A stretch of DNA of 64,000 nt from Candidatus Poribacteria bacterium (GTDB lineage: Bacteria; Poribacteria; WGA-4E; WGA-3G). A model generated the notes under the pieces. The model did no database searches. It saw only the letters and a list, made by a program, of their open reading frames with translations, and had not been told where the DNA came from. The translations under genes were made by a program, and so were the position numbers. The stretch lies in NCBI GenBank assembly GCA_028820635.1, contig JAPPIG010000082.1, forward strand, positions 166,645-230,644, in the 5' to 3' direction. Shown piece by piece: positions 1 to 7,964 of this stretch (positions are counted from its first letter, which is position 1; each line of letters opens with the position of its first letter).

Positions 1-1
1 T

Positions 2-946
2 AAAGCAGGATTTATCGGAGCTGGTGGACGTAGTCAAGGCGCGCATTATCCAAGTGTCAATCGCCTTGAAGACGATGTTGAAATGTCCGCTGCATGTGAA
101 CTTGACGAGGGTAAGCTCAATCAGGTCGCGCAAAAATATGAATTTCCACATACGTTCACAGACCACCGTAAGATGTTGGATACAATGGATTTAGACGTTG
201 TTTACTGCGTGATGAATGAAAAATGGATTTTGCAACCAGCATTGGACTGTCTCAATGCGGGAAAGCATCTGTTTATAGAAAAACCGCCCGGTGCAACGAG
301 TGATGAGACACAACAATTATTGGAAGCAGCAGTTGCAAATGATGTCTATTGTATGGTCGGTTTTCAACGGAGATTTGCCGCTGTCACACGCGAAGCGATG
401 CGGCGAGTTGCTGAAAAAGGCCCTGTTTCGTTGGCAGTCACAACATTTAACAAGCAGATGATCGGTGGTAATAGAGAATTTACGACAACCCTTTGGAATG
501 ATGTCTGTCACGTTGTTGATTTGCTCCGTTATATGGCAGGTGGTGAGCCGGTTGAAGTCACAGCACATCGCGATACTTTCGGCGCTGAACAACGCAACTT
601 CTATACCGCTTATGTCCGTTTTGATAACAATGTGACAGGCGTTGTGTTTGGTAATCGGGCATCGGGTGGACGCGTACTACGGTCTGAATTACACGGTGTT
701 GGTATTGGATGTTACATGAAAATCCCAGAGGAAATCGAAATTCATGAAAATAACCAAATGAATGTAATGGGAGGTTGGGAAGTAGACGGTGTTGACCAAC
801 GTGATGGTCCGAGTTACGAAGGTGTGCTTACAATGCATCAACACTTCGTCGACTGTGTGCGAAATAAAAAAGTGCCGCTTACTGACTTACGCGATGTCAT
901 ACATTCTATCCGTCTTGTTGACCAAATAGAAGGTCCCTTACCTTAG
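2..946 (+). CDS. Gfo/Idh/MocA family NAD(P)-dependent oxidoreductase, 5' end missing
   Basis: The reading frame is open from the window edge, so the first few codons lie outside. The visible N-terminus has the Rossmann dinucleotide-binding turn (GFIGAGGRSQG), followed by the family's EKPPGAT signature, which supplies the conserved lysine near the nicotinamide site. The C-terminal half has the alpha/beta dimerisation fold typical of the family, with an H-x2-D-x2-R element in CHVVDLLRYMAGG. Members oxidise or reduce sugars, inositols and related polyols; the substrate cannot be told from sequence. The gene ends 23 bp before a dioxygenase-like gene that has a strong ribosome binding site, so the two probably form an operon. 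The family call is secure, the substrate unknown. Confidence 0.9.
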   Translation, partial: KAGFIGAGGRSQGAHYPSVNRLEDDVEMSAACELDEGKLNQVAQKYEFPHTFTDHRKMLDTMDLDVVYCVMNEKWILQPALDCLNAGKHLFIEKPPGATSDETQQLLEAAVANDVYCMVGFQRRFAAVTREAMRRVAEKGPVSLAVTTFNKQMIGGNREFTTTLWNDVCHVVDLLRYMAGGEPVEVTAHRDTFGAEQRNFYTAYVRFDNNVTGVVFGNRASGGRVLRSELHGVGIGCYMKIPEEIEIHENNQMNVMGGWEVDGVDQRDGPSYEGVLTMHQHFVDCVRNKKVPLTDLRDVIHSIRLVDQIEGPLP

Positions 947-969
947 CGATTAATTAGGAGGCTAAATAG

Positions 970-1833
970 ATGCTTGATGAACGCCATCTGCAGCATCAAA
1001 TTACGGATGAACAGCTTTGCGCGTTAAATGCAGATGGATATTTCACCGTTGAAGACGCGTTACCTTTGGAACTTGTTGTCCAATTAGAACAACGCGTTGA
1101 TGCTATTTACAAAACACATTTAGATGCTGAATATGACCCATACACCAAAAAACGGATGACTTCACACGACAATTTTTTCTATCCGAATTTTCTTGGCAAA
1201 GACCAAATCTTTATCAACGTTTTGGATTGGTATAAAACTTTTCCAAAGGTGTGGGGCATTTTGGGATGGAATATCTACTCTTACCATAGTCATTTTATTA
1301 TCACGCCACCGCGCCCTGAATCTTCACGTGGTAATGGGTCGCCACTCGGTTGGCATCAAGATAGCGGTCGTGTCAACATTGAGATTGAGAGTTCTCCTCG
1401 TCCCCGTCTATCAATCAAAGTTGTCTACTGGTTGTCAGACTGCTCAGAGGCAGGACGTGGAAATTTCTATGTTATTCCTGGAAGTCATTTGTGGGACACA
1501 TTTGAGCGACCAAAAGACAGTTCGCTACCTGAAGGTGCGACAGCAGTCTGTTGTAAACCCGGAGATGCTGTCTTTTTTGATCGACGTATATGGCATGCAC
1601 GGAGTGAAAACGCCTCCGACATCACGCGGAAAGGACTTTTTTACGGATACGGTTACAGGTGGCTGCGCAGTAAAGACGACATGACAATTCCTTCTGAGAT
1701 ATTTGAACAGAACGATCCAATTCGGCAACAACTTCTTGGCGGCGGCACGAATGCAAATGGTCATTTCTCTCCAAAGGATGCAGATGTTCCTTTGAAAGTC
1801 TGGCTTGAGGAGAAAGACGTTATTTCAACATAA
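970..1833 (+). CDS. Phytanoyl-CoA dioxygenase (PhyH) family Fe(II)/2-oxoglutarate oxygenase
   Basis: This is a 287-residue protein with a double-stranded beta-helix oxygenase signature. The metal-binding HxD is in GWHQDSG (H129, D131), the distal histidine in RIWHARSEN (H209), and a candidate 2-oxoglutarate-binding arginine in DITRKGLFY (R220). Such enzymes hydroxylate an unactivated carbon while decarboxylating 2-oxoglutarate. The whole triad is present, so activity is likely, but the family is functionally broad and phytanoyl-CoA itself is only one possible substrate. The start is set by an AGGAGG box 8-9 bases upstream of ATG. It directly follows the Gfo/Idh/MocA gene, which suggests a shared catabolic or tailoring pathway. 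Confidence 0.88.
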   Translation: MLDERHLQHQITDEQLCALNADGYFTVEDALPLELVVQLEQRVDAIYKTHLDAEYDPYTKKRMTSHDNFFYPNFLGKDQIFINVLDWYKTFPKVWGILGWNIYSYHSHFIITPPRPESSRGNGSPLGWHQDSGRVNIEIESSPRPRLSIKVVYWLSDCSEAGRGNFYVIPGSHLWDTFERPKDSSLPEGATAVCCKPGDAVFFDRRIWHARSENASDITRKGLFYGYGYRWLRSKDDMTIPSEIFEQNDPIRQQLLGGGTNANGHFSPKDADVPLKVWLEEKDVIST

Positions 1834-1837
1834 GAAC

Positions 1838-1866
1838 TTGACATTACATCAAGTCTGTGGTATGCT
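1838..1866 (+). promoter_or_regulatory. Sigma-70-type promoter for the selenoprotein peroxiredoxin gene
   Basis: TTGACA (1838-1843), a 17-bp spacer and TATGCT (1861-1866) lie just after the stop codon of the dioxygenase gene. Transcription would start near 1873 and give a leader of about 130 nt before the peroxiredoxin ATG. Found by eye against the consensus. Confidence 0.6.
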
Positions 1867-1869
1867 TTA

Positions 1870-1906
1870 ATCGTGGCTGGGGGTGGAAAATCTCCCTGCC
1901 TACGAT
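1870..1906 (+). promoter_or_regulatory. GC-rich leader hairpin upstream of the peroxiredoxin gene
   Basis: Folded by hand: ATCGT pairs with ACGAT (1870-1874 / 1902-1906), GGC with GCC (1875-1877 / 1898-1900), then GGGGG with CTCCC (1879-1883 / 1892-1896, one G-U pair), leaving an 8-nt loop and two small defects. It lies at the predicted transcription start. It could be a 5' stabilising or regulatory element, or a weak terminator for the upstream pair (only GTTTTG follows). Its function is not established. Confidence 0.45.
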
Positions 1907-2003
1907 GTTTTGCACTTCTTGTGGGATTCAATGTGGTTGAAAATTGCACCTACCGAGTGTTCCAATATTTGATTTACGATAACTAATTTCAGAGGAAATA
2001 AAA

Positions 2004-3023
2004 ATGTTTCAAAACCTATCTATCCAATCTATTGGAGTTGCGCTACTAATAACAGCGCTAACGATTCCATTAGCCTTAGCGGAGAATGAAGTGGAAAAAC
2101 CGAAAGAACTTGAAGTGGGTATGATAGCCCCAGATTTTACATTGAAAGATGAAACTGGCACTGAACGGAGTCTGAGTGAATTCTTAGGCAAGAAAAGTGT
2201 TGTTCTCGCCTTTTATCCGAAAGATTTTACCGGTGGCTGAACTGCCGAACTCCAGTCGCTCCGGGATAAATTGAGCGACATAGAAGACACTGAAACTGTC
2301 CTGTTTGGTGTCAGTGTAGACAGCGTTGACTCGCATAAAAGATTTAGAGAACAAGAAAAGTTTGGGTTTTCATTGCTGGCAGATACTGAGTTTGAGGTCA
2401 GCAACCAGTACAGTGGTGTCACGGAAAGGTTCAACGCTTCAAAACGGGTCACCTTTGTTATTGATAAAGCGGGATATATCCGCGCTATTGATAAAGATGT
2501 CAAAGTGCAGACCCATGGCGAAGACGTTGTAAAACTGCTTAAGAAGACACTTCCAAAAATAGAAGTAGGACAGCCAGCGCCGGATTTTATCGCCAAGGAT
2601 GGTGCAGGAAAATTACATCAACTCAGCAAATTACAGGATAAAAAGAATGTGGTTTTAGCGTTTTATCCGAGAGATTTTGGGCGTGGCTGAACGGCTGAAG
2701 TTTGCTCGCTCCGTGATGAGTCAAGTAGTTTTGCTAAACAGGGTGTCCAAGTCTTTGGTATTGCTGGTAATGATGCTGAGTCGCATCAGAAATTTTCAGA
2801 AGAAAATAATTTGAACTTTCCACTTTTACTTGATACTAACAAAAATCTCGCCTTGCTCTTTGGCGCTGTAGAAAAGCCAGACGCACAACGTTTCAAACGT
2901 TTGACCGTCATTATTGATAAAGCAGGGGAAATTATCAAAATTGACAAAGAAGTTAACCCAAGCACACACGGGGCAGATTTAGTCAATTTTTTCAAAACCG
3001 TGGATACACCAAAAAATAATTGA
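2004..3023 (+). CDS. Exported tandem-domain peroxiredoxin with two in-frame UGA (selenocysteine) codons
   Basis: Read through UGA at 2238-2240 and 2688-2690, one frame runs from ATG 2004 (box GAGGAA) to UGA 3021-3023 and encodes 339 residues. Residues 1-26 are a signal peptide ending ALA. Two AhpC/TSA-BCP type thioredoxin folds follow, about residues 33-170 and 177-335. Each UGA falls exactly where the peroxidatic Cys belongs: FYPKDFTGG-U79-TAELQSLRD and FYPRDFGRG-U229-TAEVCSLRD. Domain 2 keeps a resolving Cys (C234, U+5); domain 1 has Gln there. Domain 2 lacks the usual Thr three residues before the active site, which domain 1 keeps. A hairpin of bacterial SECIS type follows each UGA. The role is reduction of hydrogen or organic peroxides, probably in the periplasm. 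Standard gene callers would split this gene into three fragments. Sec reading is inferred; selA, selB, selC and selD are not in the window. Confidence 0.85.
2255..2279 (+). promoter_or_regulatory. Candidate bacterial SECIS hairpin for the first UGA codon
   Basis: GTCGCTC (2255-2261) pairs perfectly with GAGCGAC (2273-2279) around an 11-nt loop that contains GGGA. The stem starts 14 nt after UGA 2238-2240, and the apical loop starts 22 nt after it, within the range usual for bacterial SECIS elements, which lie inside the coding sequence. Folded by hand; the SelB match was not tested. Confidence 0.6.
2702..2724 (+). promoter_or_regulatory. Candidate bacterial SECIS hairpin for the second UGA codon
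   Basis: TTGCTC (2702-2707) pairs with GAG (2718-2720) and CAA (2722-2724) with one bulged T, around a 10-nt loop that contains CCGTG. The loop starts 18 nt after UGA 2688-2690, a placement similar to the first hairpin. It is shorter and less stable than the first. Confidence 0.5.
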
Positions 3024-3634
3024 TGACACAAAAGACTTTCTCGGCATTTCCAGCTTGGATTGCCTTGGGAACATCGGTTGTTTTTAGCCCGTTCATTGTT
3101 CCGATTGTAACGGCTATTTTCGTTATTTACAAACATGCAAGCACAAGTCAAGAAGTTATACTGTGGCTAACGATTGTAGCAATATTTGTAACAGTGCTAC
3201 CGATATTAGCCATAGCCATGCTTTTTCGGTTTTCAAAGGTAAGTAATTTCCATTTGCCTGCCAAAGAAGAACGACTGATACCGCTTTGCTTGACGTTAGT
3301 AAGCATGATTTTAGGAACGATTATACTTTACCAAATTGGGGCAAGTCAGAGAATTATTTGGGTATGTCAAGTTTTCATTGTTAACAGCATCGTATTCTCT
3401 GTGATTACGCCATTATGGAAAATAAGTTTCCACACAAGCGTTACGACCAGTTGTATTATTGTCTTAATGTTACTTGTTAACTTAAATTTAGTGTGGTTAT
3501 TCCTGCTTATCCCGCTGATTGCTTGGGCACGGGTTTACCGAGAACGTCACACACTTCTTCAAACCGTTACGGGAACATTGTTGGCGACTGCGATTACGAT
3601 GCTCTTTTCCATATTTCAGCCGCCCATGGGATGA
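3023..3634 (+). CDS. PAP2-like integral membrane protein
   Basis: The 203-residue protein has about six hydrophobic segments. The C-terminal half resembles the PAP2 phosphatase superfamily: a KISFHTS element stands where PAP2 enzymes have SGH, and RVYRERHTLLQTVTG resembles the SRxxxxxHxxxD motif, with a His in place but no clear final Asp. It may be a degenerate lipid or isoprenoid-phosphate phosphatase, or a non-catalytic relative. Its ATG (3023-3025) overlaps the UGA stop of the selenoprotein (TGATG), implying translational coupling. A TTG three bases earlier is possible but less likely. Confidence 0.6.
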   Translation: MTQKTFSAFPAWIALGTSVVFSPFIVPIVTAIFVIYKHASTSQEVILWLTIVAIFVTVLPILAIAMLFRFSKVSNFHLPAKEERLIPLCLTLVSMILGTIILYQIGASQRIIWVCQVFIVNSIVFSVITPLWKISFHTSVTTSCIIVLMLLVNLNLVWLFLLIPLIAWARVYRERHTLLQTVTGTLLATAITMLFSIFQPPMG

Positions 3635-3669
3635 GGCGAAGAAAGCATAAGGTGGGAATTCAACACTAT

Positions 3670-4467
3670 TTAATGACGTTTTAAAGGTGGTAAGTTATCC
3701 CAATCGCATTCCAGGCAGAAAAAACTTTCATTGATGCGTCTCACCTCACCTTTACATTCCGGGCAGCTTGTGAGATGTTCAACCTCACCAATTTCCGTTT
3801 CAGAGGACTGTGGAAACATGAGCAGTTGACCTATTGGCATAGCAGATTCTCGACTGGCTATATCTTGTTGCACTGCCTCAATTACCTCTTGGGCATTTAG
3901 TTGAAGTGGCGGCGGCGCATTCCCAGTTAAGTCAATAAATCCGCTTCGATAAAATCGGATAGTTGCAGCATCATTGACGCGTCGCATGAATACCGTATAT
4001 TTTCCGGGTGCTACCAAATAAGCAGACGAATCGAGTATGTAATGCTTCGCACTTAAAGAAAGTTCATACCCATCATATTCAAAGATAGAATTACCCCGAT
4101 CCATCCAAATAGTGTCTGGCGTGTTTTGAAACACTTCATGAAGTTCATACGAACGAGTTACAGACAGAATTAAGACGTATCGCTGATATGGGTACTGGGA
4201 TAGAAGTTCGATTGGGAGAAAAGATTCCGGTTCAGAATTTTGTTGGAGAAATGTTATAAAAGCTTTATAGGCTGCATCCTGAACCCCTCGCAAAACCGAT
4301 GGATTCTCAATTTGAATATTGTGAGTCTGTCCTGCCGAATGGAAACTGTTGGATTCACTGATATAGAGTTCAGTTCGCACCTCAACGTCTACAGTGCTGT
4401 TTTCGCTGCCAAGGAGATGAAGACGTTGTTCCGGTTCTTCAACGGTTTTGAGGACAAAAGGCAACAT
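3670..4467 (-). CDS. Hypothetical protein with C-terminal zinc ribbon
   Basis: A 265-residue protein I do not recognise. The last 35 residues form a zinc-ribbon-like CPEC-x14-CLEC arrangement (CPECKGEVRRINESFFCLEC), the clearest feature. The body is soluble-looking, mixed alpha/beta, with no signal peptide or membrane segment. It converges on the PAP2-like gene (35 bp between stops). No clear ribosome binding site was noticed. The zinc ribbon suggests nucleic-acid or protein binding, but that is only inference. Confidence 0.6.
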   Translation of the reverse strand: MLPFVLKTVEEPEQRLHLLGSENSTVDVEVRTELYISESNSFHSAGQTHNIQIENPSVLRGVQDAAYKAFITFLQQNSEPESFLPIELLSQYPYQRYVLILSVTRSYELHEVFQNTPDTIWMDRGNSIFEYDGYELSLSAKHYILDSSAYLVAPGKYTVFMRRVNDAATIRFYRSGFIDLTGNAPPPLQLNAQEVIEAVQQDIASRESAMPIGQLLMFPQSSETEIGEVEHLTSCPECKGEVRRINESFFCLECDWDNLPPLKRH

Positions 4468-4571
4468 AAGAATTTGTCTAACTCCATAAAGCTATAGATG
4501 TAGCAATTGTAACATATCCCGTTGTTTTTCTTCAACCAATATTCCTCATCTACCAGGGTTATACTATTTCG

Positions 4572-4624
4572 AAATAATGATATTACATTATTTTATAAAT
4601 CGGTTGTCCGAATGCAACACTCTC
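4572..4624. repeat. 53-bp dispersed repeat, inverted copy at 40071-40123
   Basis: The segment reads almost identically to the reverse complement of 40071-40123, with a few differences clustered near an A/T stretch. Here it sits directly left of the 4628-4702 palindromic element; at 40 kb it sits next to a different inverted-repeat element. It is probably one arm of a larger mobile or recombining element. Confidence 0.7.
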
Positions 4625-4627
4625 TTC

Positions 4628-4702
4628 TGTAGGAGCGACCTCCTGGTCGCGACCCGCCAAATGCCAAAAAGCGCATTTGGTTGATTCGAGGTCGCTCCTA
4701 CA
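4628..4702. repeat. 75-bp palindromic element with 15-bp perfect terminal inverted repeats
   Basis: TGTAGGAGCGACCTC (4628-4642) is the exact reverse complement of 4688-4702. Inside is a second hairpin, CCAAATGC/GCATTTGG (4657-4680), belonging to the constant-loop hairpin family found across the window. Related arms (GGAGATCGCTCCTACA) occur at 25979-26039, 32101-32168, 39771-39797, 50788-50855 and 57650-57675. The rest of the 4468-4860 gap holds only AT-rich sequence. Confidence 0.8.
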
Positions 4703-4860
4703 AAGAAACTCAAAATCGGAATAATACTTTGTCAATTAGAAATGGTATTATTTAGTTTTCGGCTTTTCTGAAATTTTTATTACAAACGCGTTTTCCTAAA
4801 ATTGACGCCTATGGAATAATTGAGTGTAAAAAATCATATACTACACCGAAAGGAAAATCA

Positions 4861-5583
4861 ATGAATTGCCTTGATTATGGACTTTCTTTTATCAACACTG
4901 TTGGCAACGGAAATGCCCCTCGCTTTTGGGTCGAATCTCGATGCCGCATCATAGATAACACAGATGGAAGTTTCAGCGATTATTACCAATGTGGTTCGTG
5001 TAAGAGTGAACACACCTTTGCGGAGAAAAATCTCTTCATAAATCCAAACTATGACTTCCTCCCTGTTTTTGGCGAAGAACATATAGCGGTATTCAGAAGG
5101 CATGCTTACTGTAACGATAACTACGTGGAGTATAGACCGGCACTGGATTATTGGGGAGGTCCTCTGTTTGATGTTCAAGAGGCATTGCAGGTCCGGGTCC
5201 TTGATACCAACGCAGCCATTATTGAGGCGACACAAAAATGTCTACCCCTCGTAACGCACACAGAAATATGGGATACCAATACACATCAGTGGGCAATTAT
5301 CGAGTGTCCGGTTAAAACGATGAACATAGATGAAAACAAGGGCATCTACCAAGTTGATACAGGAATTGTACTATTTCCAGATCTGTCTAAGCGATACGAT
5401 CGACAGATTGAGACGTTCAGCCTCGCTTACGTTGCTTTCAACGCATCGCACTTCGCTGACTTCGTTATCGAACGCCCCACTGCTATCCTAAAAAATGGAA
5501 TGGAAGTTACCCAAGTTTACCACTATTCCGAAATTCGGAGTTTAGAAGCAAAGAATACCGTGTTCTGCATCGGTGAGTTTTGA
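4861..5583 (+). CDS. Hypothetical protein, 240 residues
   Basis: I do not recognise this protein. It starts at ATG after a clear AAAGGAAA box, has no signal peptide or membrane segment, and is rich in aromatic and acidic residues. A CGSC motif near residue 41 could bind metal, but no partner cysteine pair is obvious, so a zinc finger is doubtful. It is isolated between two repeat-rich gaps, which suggests a single-gene transcript. Codon use looks like that of its neighbours. Confidence 0.55.
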   Translation: MNCLDYGLSFINTVGNGNAPRFWVESRCRIIDNTDGSFSDYYQCGSCKSEHTFAEKNLFINPNYDFLPVFGEEHIAVFRRHAYCNDNYVEYRPALDYWGGPLFDVQEALQVRVLDTNAAIIEATQKCLPLVTHTEIWDTNTHQWAIIECPVKTMNIDENKGIYQVDTGIVLFPDLSKRYDRQIETFSLAYVAFNASHFADFVIERPTAILKNGMEVTQVYHYSEIRSLEAKNTVFCIGEF

Positions 5584-5600
5584 CAGACACTCCATAAGCG

Positions 5601-5760
5601 TCAATTCAGCGGATCTCCACCTGGTAGGCGCGTTTTGGAAACGCGCCGAGCCCAGACATTAGGCACCATAAACGGCGCGTTTACAAAACGCGCCTACCTT
5701 AGGGTAATAAATCGGGCTTACAAGCCCTCCAACAAGAAAATCAGGCACTGAATTGAATAC
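5601..5760. repeat. Composite palindromic element, copy 1 (second copy at 12970-13110)
   Basis: An outer arm pair TCAATTCAG (5601-5609) and CTGAATTGA (5748-5756) encloses GGTAGGCGCGTTTTG (5623-5637) with its inverse at 5684-5698, and a GGGCTT-AC-AAGCCC hairpin (5714-5727) followed by CTCCAACA. The same modules in the same order recur at 12970-13082, so this is a modular repeat unit and not chance palindromes. Confidence 0.75.
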
Positions 5761-5783
5761 CTCTGCAGTTATCTACATTTTAT

Positions 5784-5812
5784 TTGTATCTTCTACGGCT
5801 ATGTGCTATAAT
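5784..5812 (+). promoter_or_regulatory. Predicted promoter of the yebC-ruv operon
   Basis: TTGTAT (5784-5789), 17 bp, then a perfect TATAAT (5807-5812), 94 bp upstream of the yebC start codon. Found by eye. Confidence 0.55.
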
Positions 5813-5906
5813 ATCTTTAGAAGTTGTGGCTTTGGCACACCCTCAGTTTTTGTATGTCTCTAATACATCCCAAGTTTTTGAACTGAATTAAGAAAGGACA
5901 CAGATT

Positions 5907-6653
5907 ATGTCAGGACACTCTAAATGGTCAACAATTAAACATAAAAAAGCAGCGAACGATTCCAGGCGTGGCAAACTATTTTCAAAGTTGATTAAAGAAA
6001 TTACTGCAGCTGCCCGTCTTGGTGGTGGAGATGTTGACATGAATCCGCGTCTCCGAACTGCAATCGCAACTGCGAAATCAAGTAACCTTCCTAACGACAA
6101 CATCGAAAAAGCAATACTTCGCGGCACCGGTGAACTTGAAGGTGAAACTTTAGAAGAGGTTGTTTATGAAGGATATGGCCCCGGCGGTGTCGCGCTTATC
6201 ATAGAGGTGATAACCGATAACCGCAATCGCACAATCGCTGCCGTTAGACACACACTTAGCAAGTTTAATGGCAGAATCGGCGAACGCGGATGTGTAGCAT
6301 GGGGATTTGATAAGTGCGGTCTCATTGTTGTTGATGCGGATAGCATTGATGAGGAAGAGTTGTTTTTGGTTGCCGCAGATGCAGGTGCTGAAGATTTAAC
6401 ACCACTGGAAGATAGTATTGAAATTATAACCCCATTTGAACAGTTTGATAAAGTTGTCACTGCTGTTCAATCTACTGACGCATCCATTCAATTGGCGGAA
6501 GTTAGCATGATTCCTCAAAATACCGTTAGACTTGAAGGCAAAGAGGCGGAACGTATGCTAAGGCTCATGGTGGCTTTGGATGAACTGGACGATGTGCAAA
6601 AAGTCTACGCTAATTTTGACATTCCTGATGACATTCTTGAGGCAGCAGCGTAG
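5907..6653 (+). CDS. yebC: YebC/PmpR family protein (translation/transcription regulator)
   Basis: The 248-residue protein begins with the invariant MSGHSKWSTIKHKK motif and keeps the NLPNDNIEKAI helix and the GGVALIIEV strand of the family. YebC-type proteins were long annotated as DNA-binding regulators; more recent work links them to helping ribosomes through difficult stretches. The start is fixed by the conserved N-terminus and an AGAAAGGA box. It opens a tightly spaced cluster yebC-ruvC-ruvA-ruvB-queA-yajC, an arrangement common in many bacterial phyla. Confidence 0.96.
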   Translation: MSGHSKWSTIKHKKAANDSRRGKLFSKLIKEITAAARLGGGDVDMNPRLRTAIATAKSSNLPNDNIEKAILRGTGELEGETLEEVVYEGYGPGGVALIIEVITDNRNRTIAAVRHTLSKFNGRIGERGCVAWGFDKCGLIVVDADSIDEEELFLVAADAGAEDLTPLEDSIEIITPFEQFDKVVTAVQSTDASIQLAEVSMIPQNTVRLEGKEAERMLRLMVALDELDDVQKVYANFDIPDDILEAAA

Positions 6654-6673
6654 TTATAAAGGACCTATTGTTA

Positions 6674-7174
6674 ATGATTATTCTTGGGATTGACCCTGGC
6701 ATTGCAAACACAGGTTATGGAATCGTCCAATCTAACGCTGCTCGTGTTCAACCGCTTCACTTCGGAAATATCCAGACCAACCCTAAAACTGCATCTGAGG
6801 AACGTCTAAAAATAATATATGACACCATATCTGAATTGATTACACAGTTTGACGTAGAATCAGTAGTACTTGAAGATATTTTCTTTACCAAAAACGTGAA
6901 CAACGCTTATATTGTCGGCGAAGTGAAAGGTATAGTTAAATTAGCAGCAGCAAACAACAGCGCGCCTGTGACAACCTATTCACCAATGCAAGTTAAACAG
7001 ACTGTCGCTGGCTACGGAAAAGCGACAAAGCTTCAAGTTCAAAGAATGGTCCAGGCATTACTGAAACTAAAAGAATTGCCCCAACCTGACCACGCTGCTG
7101 ATGCTTTGAGTTTAGCAATTTGTCACGCTCGTTCTCATAAACTGCTCAAAATTCGGGAAAAATTTAAAAATTAA
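6674..7174 (+). CDS. ruvC: Holliday junction endodeoxyribonuclease RuvC
   Basis: The 166-residue resolvase cuts Holliday junctions with RuvAB. The RNase H fold acidic residues are visible: Asp in IILGIDPGIANTGYG near the start, Glu in VVLEDIF, and Asp in the C-terminal DHAADALSLAICHAR. I chose ATG 6674 over the in-frame TTG at 6668, because it gives the usual short N-terminus and a proper distance to the AAAGGA box at 6658-6663. It follows yebC by 20 bp. Confidence 0.96.
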   Translation: MIILGIDPGIANTGYGIVQSNAARVQPLHFGNIQTNPKTASEERLKIIYDTISELITQFDVESVVLEDIFFTKNVNNAYIVGEVKGIVKLAAANNSAPVTTYSPMQVKQTVAGYGKATKLQVQRMVQALLKLKELPQPDHAADALSLAICHARSHKLLKIREKFKN

Positions 7175-7209
7175 ATATGTTTTAGAAGCCGAAAGGAAAC
7201 CGCATTAGT

Positions 7210-7806
7210 ATGATTGCTCATCTAAAGGGAACGCTTGCCCATAAAGATACCAAAGGGGTAGTCGTTGATGTAAACGGTATCGGTTATTTAGTTGAAGTTG
7301 CAGAGCGAACGATCAACGGATTACCCGCTATCGGTGAATCTATTACGTTTTATACTTACTATAGCCAGAATCGTGATAACGAAATTAAACTTTACGGATT
7401 CACTTCACGAGACGCGCTAACAATGTTTGAAATGGCGTTGACTGTCAAAGGGGTTGGCCCTTCACTTGCGCAAAATATCGTTACAAGACTTTCACCTTCA
7501 CAATTCCAACAAGCTGTCCTAAAAGAGAATATGGCAACTTTAATGCGGGTGCCTCGGTTGGGTAAAGAACTCGCGCAGCTTATCATCATCAAACTAAAAA
7601 AAAGCATAGCTAAGGTCAAATTAGAGGAAAAAGTGGAACTTGTCGGAGATGGATCAACGCATCAGGCTGTCATCAACGTACTGGTTAACCTGGGTGCTTC
7701 AGAGCTTGAGGCGGAACAGGCGGTAGAACAGGCACAACAAACACTCGGTGATGACGCTGAACGAGATGATCTGGTTAAGGAAGCACTACGATATATCCGA
7801 AATTAA
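7210..7806 (+). CDS. ruvA: Holliday junction branch migration protein RuvA
   Basis: RuvA (198 residues) binds the four-way junction as a tetramer and loads the RuvB motor. The N-terminal OB-fold (MIAHLKGTL...GIGYLVEV), the two helix-hairpin-helix motifs (VKGVGPSLAQNIV and VPRLGKELAQLII) and the C-terminal three-helix domain that touches RuvB (QAVINVLVNLGASELEAEQAV) are all present. An AAAGGAAA box lies about 11 bases before the ATG. It sits between ruvC and ruvB as expected. Confidence 0.96.
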   Translation: MIAHLKGTLAHKDTKGVVVDVNGIGYLVEVAERTINGLPAIGESITFYTYYSQNRDNEIKLYGFTSRDALTMFEMALTVKGVGPSLAQNIVTRLSPSQFQQAVLKENMATLMRVPRLGKELAQLIIIKLKKSIAKVKLEEKVELVGDGSTHQAVINVLVNLGASELEAEQAVEQAQQTLGDDAERDDLVKEALRYIRN

Positions 7807-7964
7807 TCTTTTTTCACGACAACGTATTTGTAGTCGCGCAATTCATTGCGCCTCTTACATTCACAATATTGCTTGAAATCTCAAAGTGAACGAAACGAAT
7901 CAGAAATTATTGGTTTTACTATAAAGTGGAACTGGTATTACGATCCTTGTGTTAGGGCAACAAT

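Noticed and set aside
2238..2690. Reassignment of UGA to another amino acid genome-wide
   Set aside because: Many other genes in the window, including this one, end at UGA in sensible places, so UGA is a normal stop here.
2004..3023. Reading the peroxiredoxin as a pseudogene or three separate small genes
   Set aside because: The frame is intact apart from two UGA codons that both fall on the catalytic Cys position, and each is followed by a hairpin; random stops would not do this twice.
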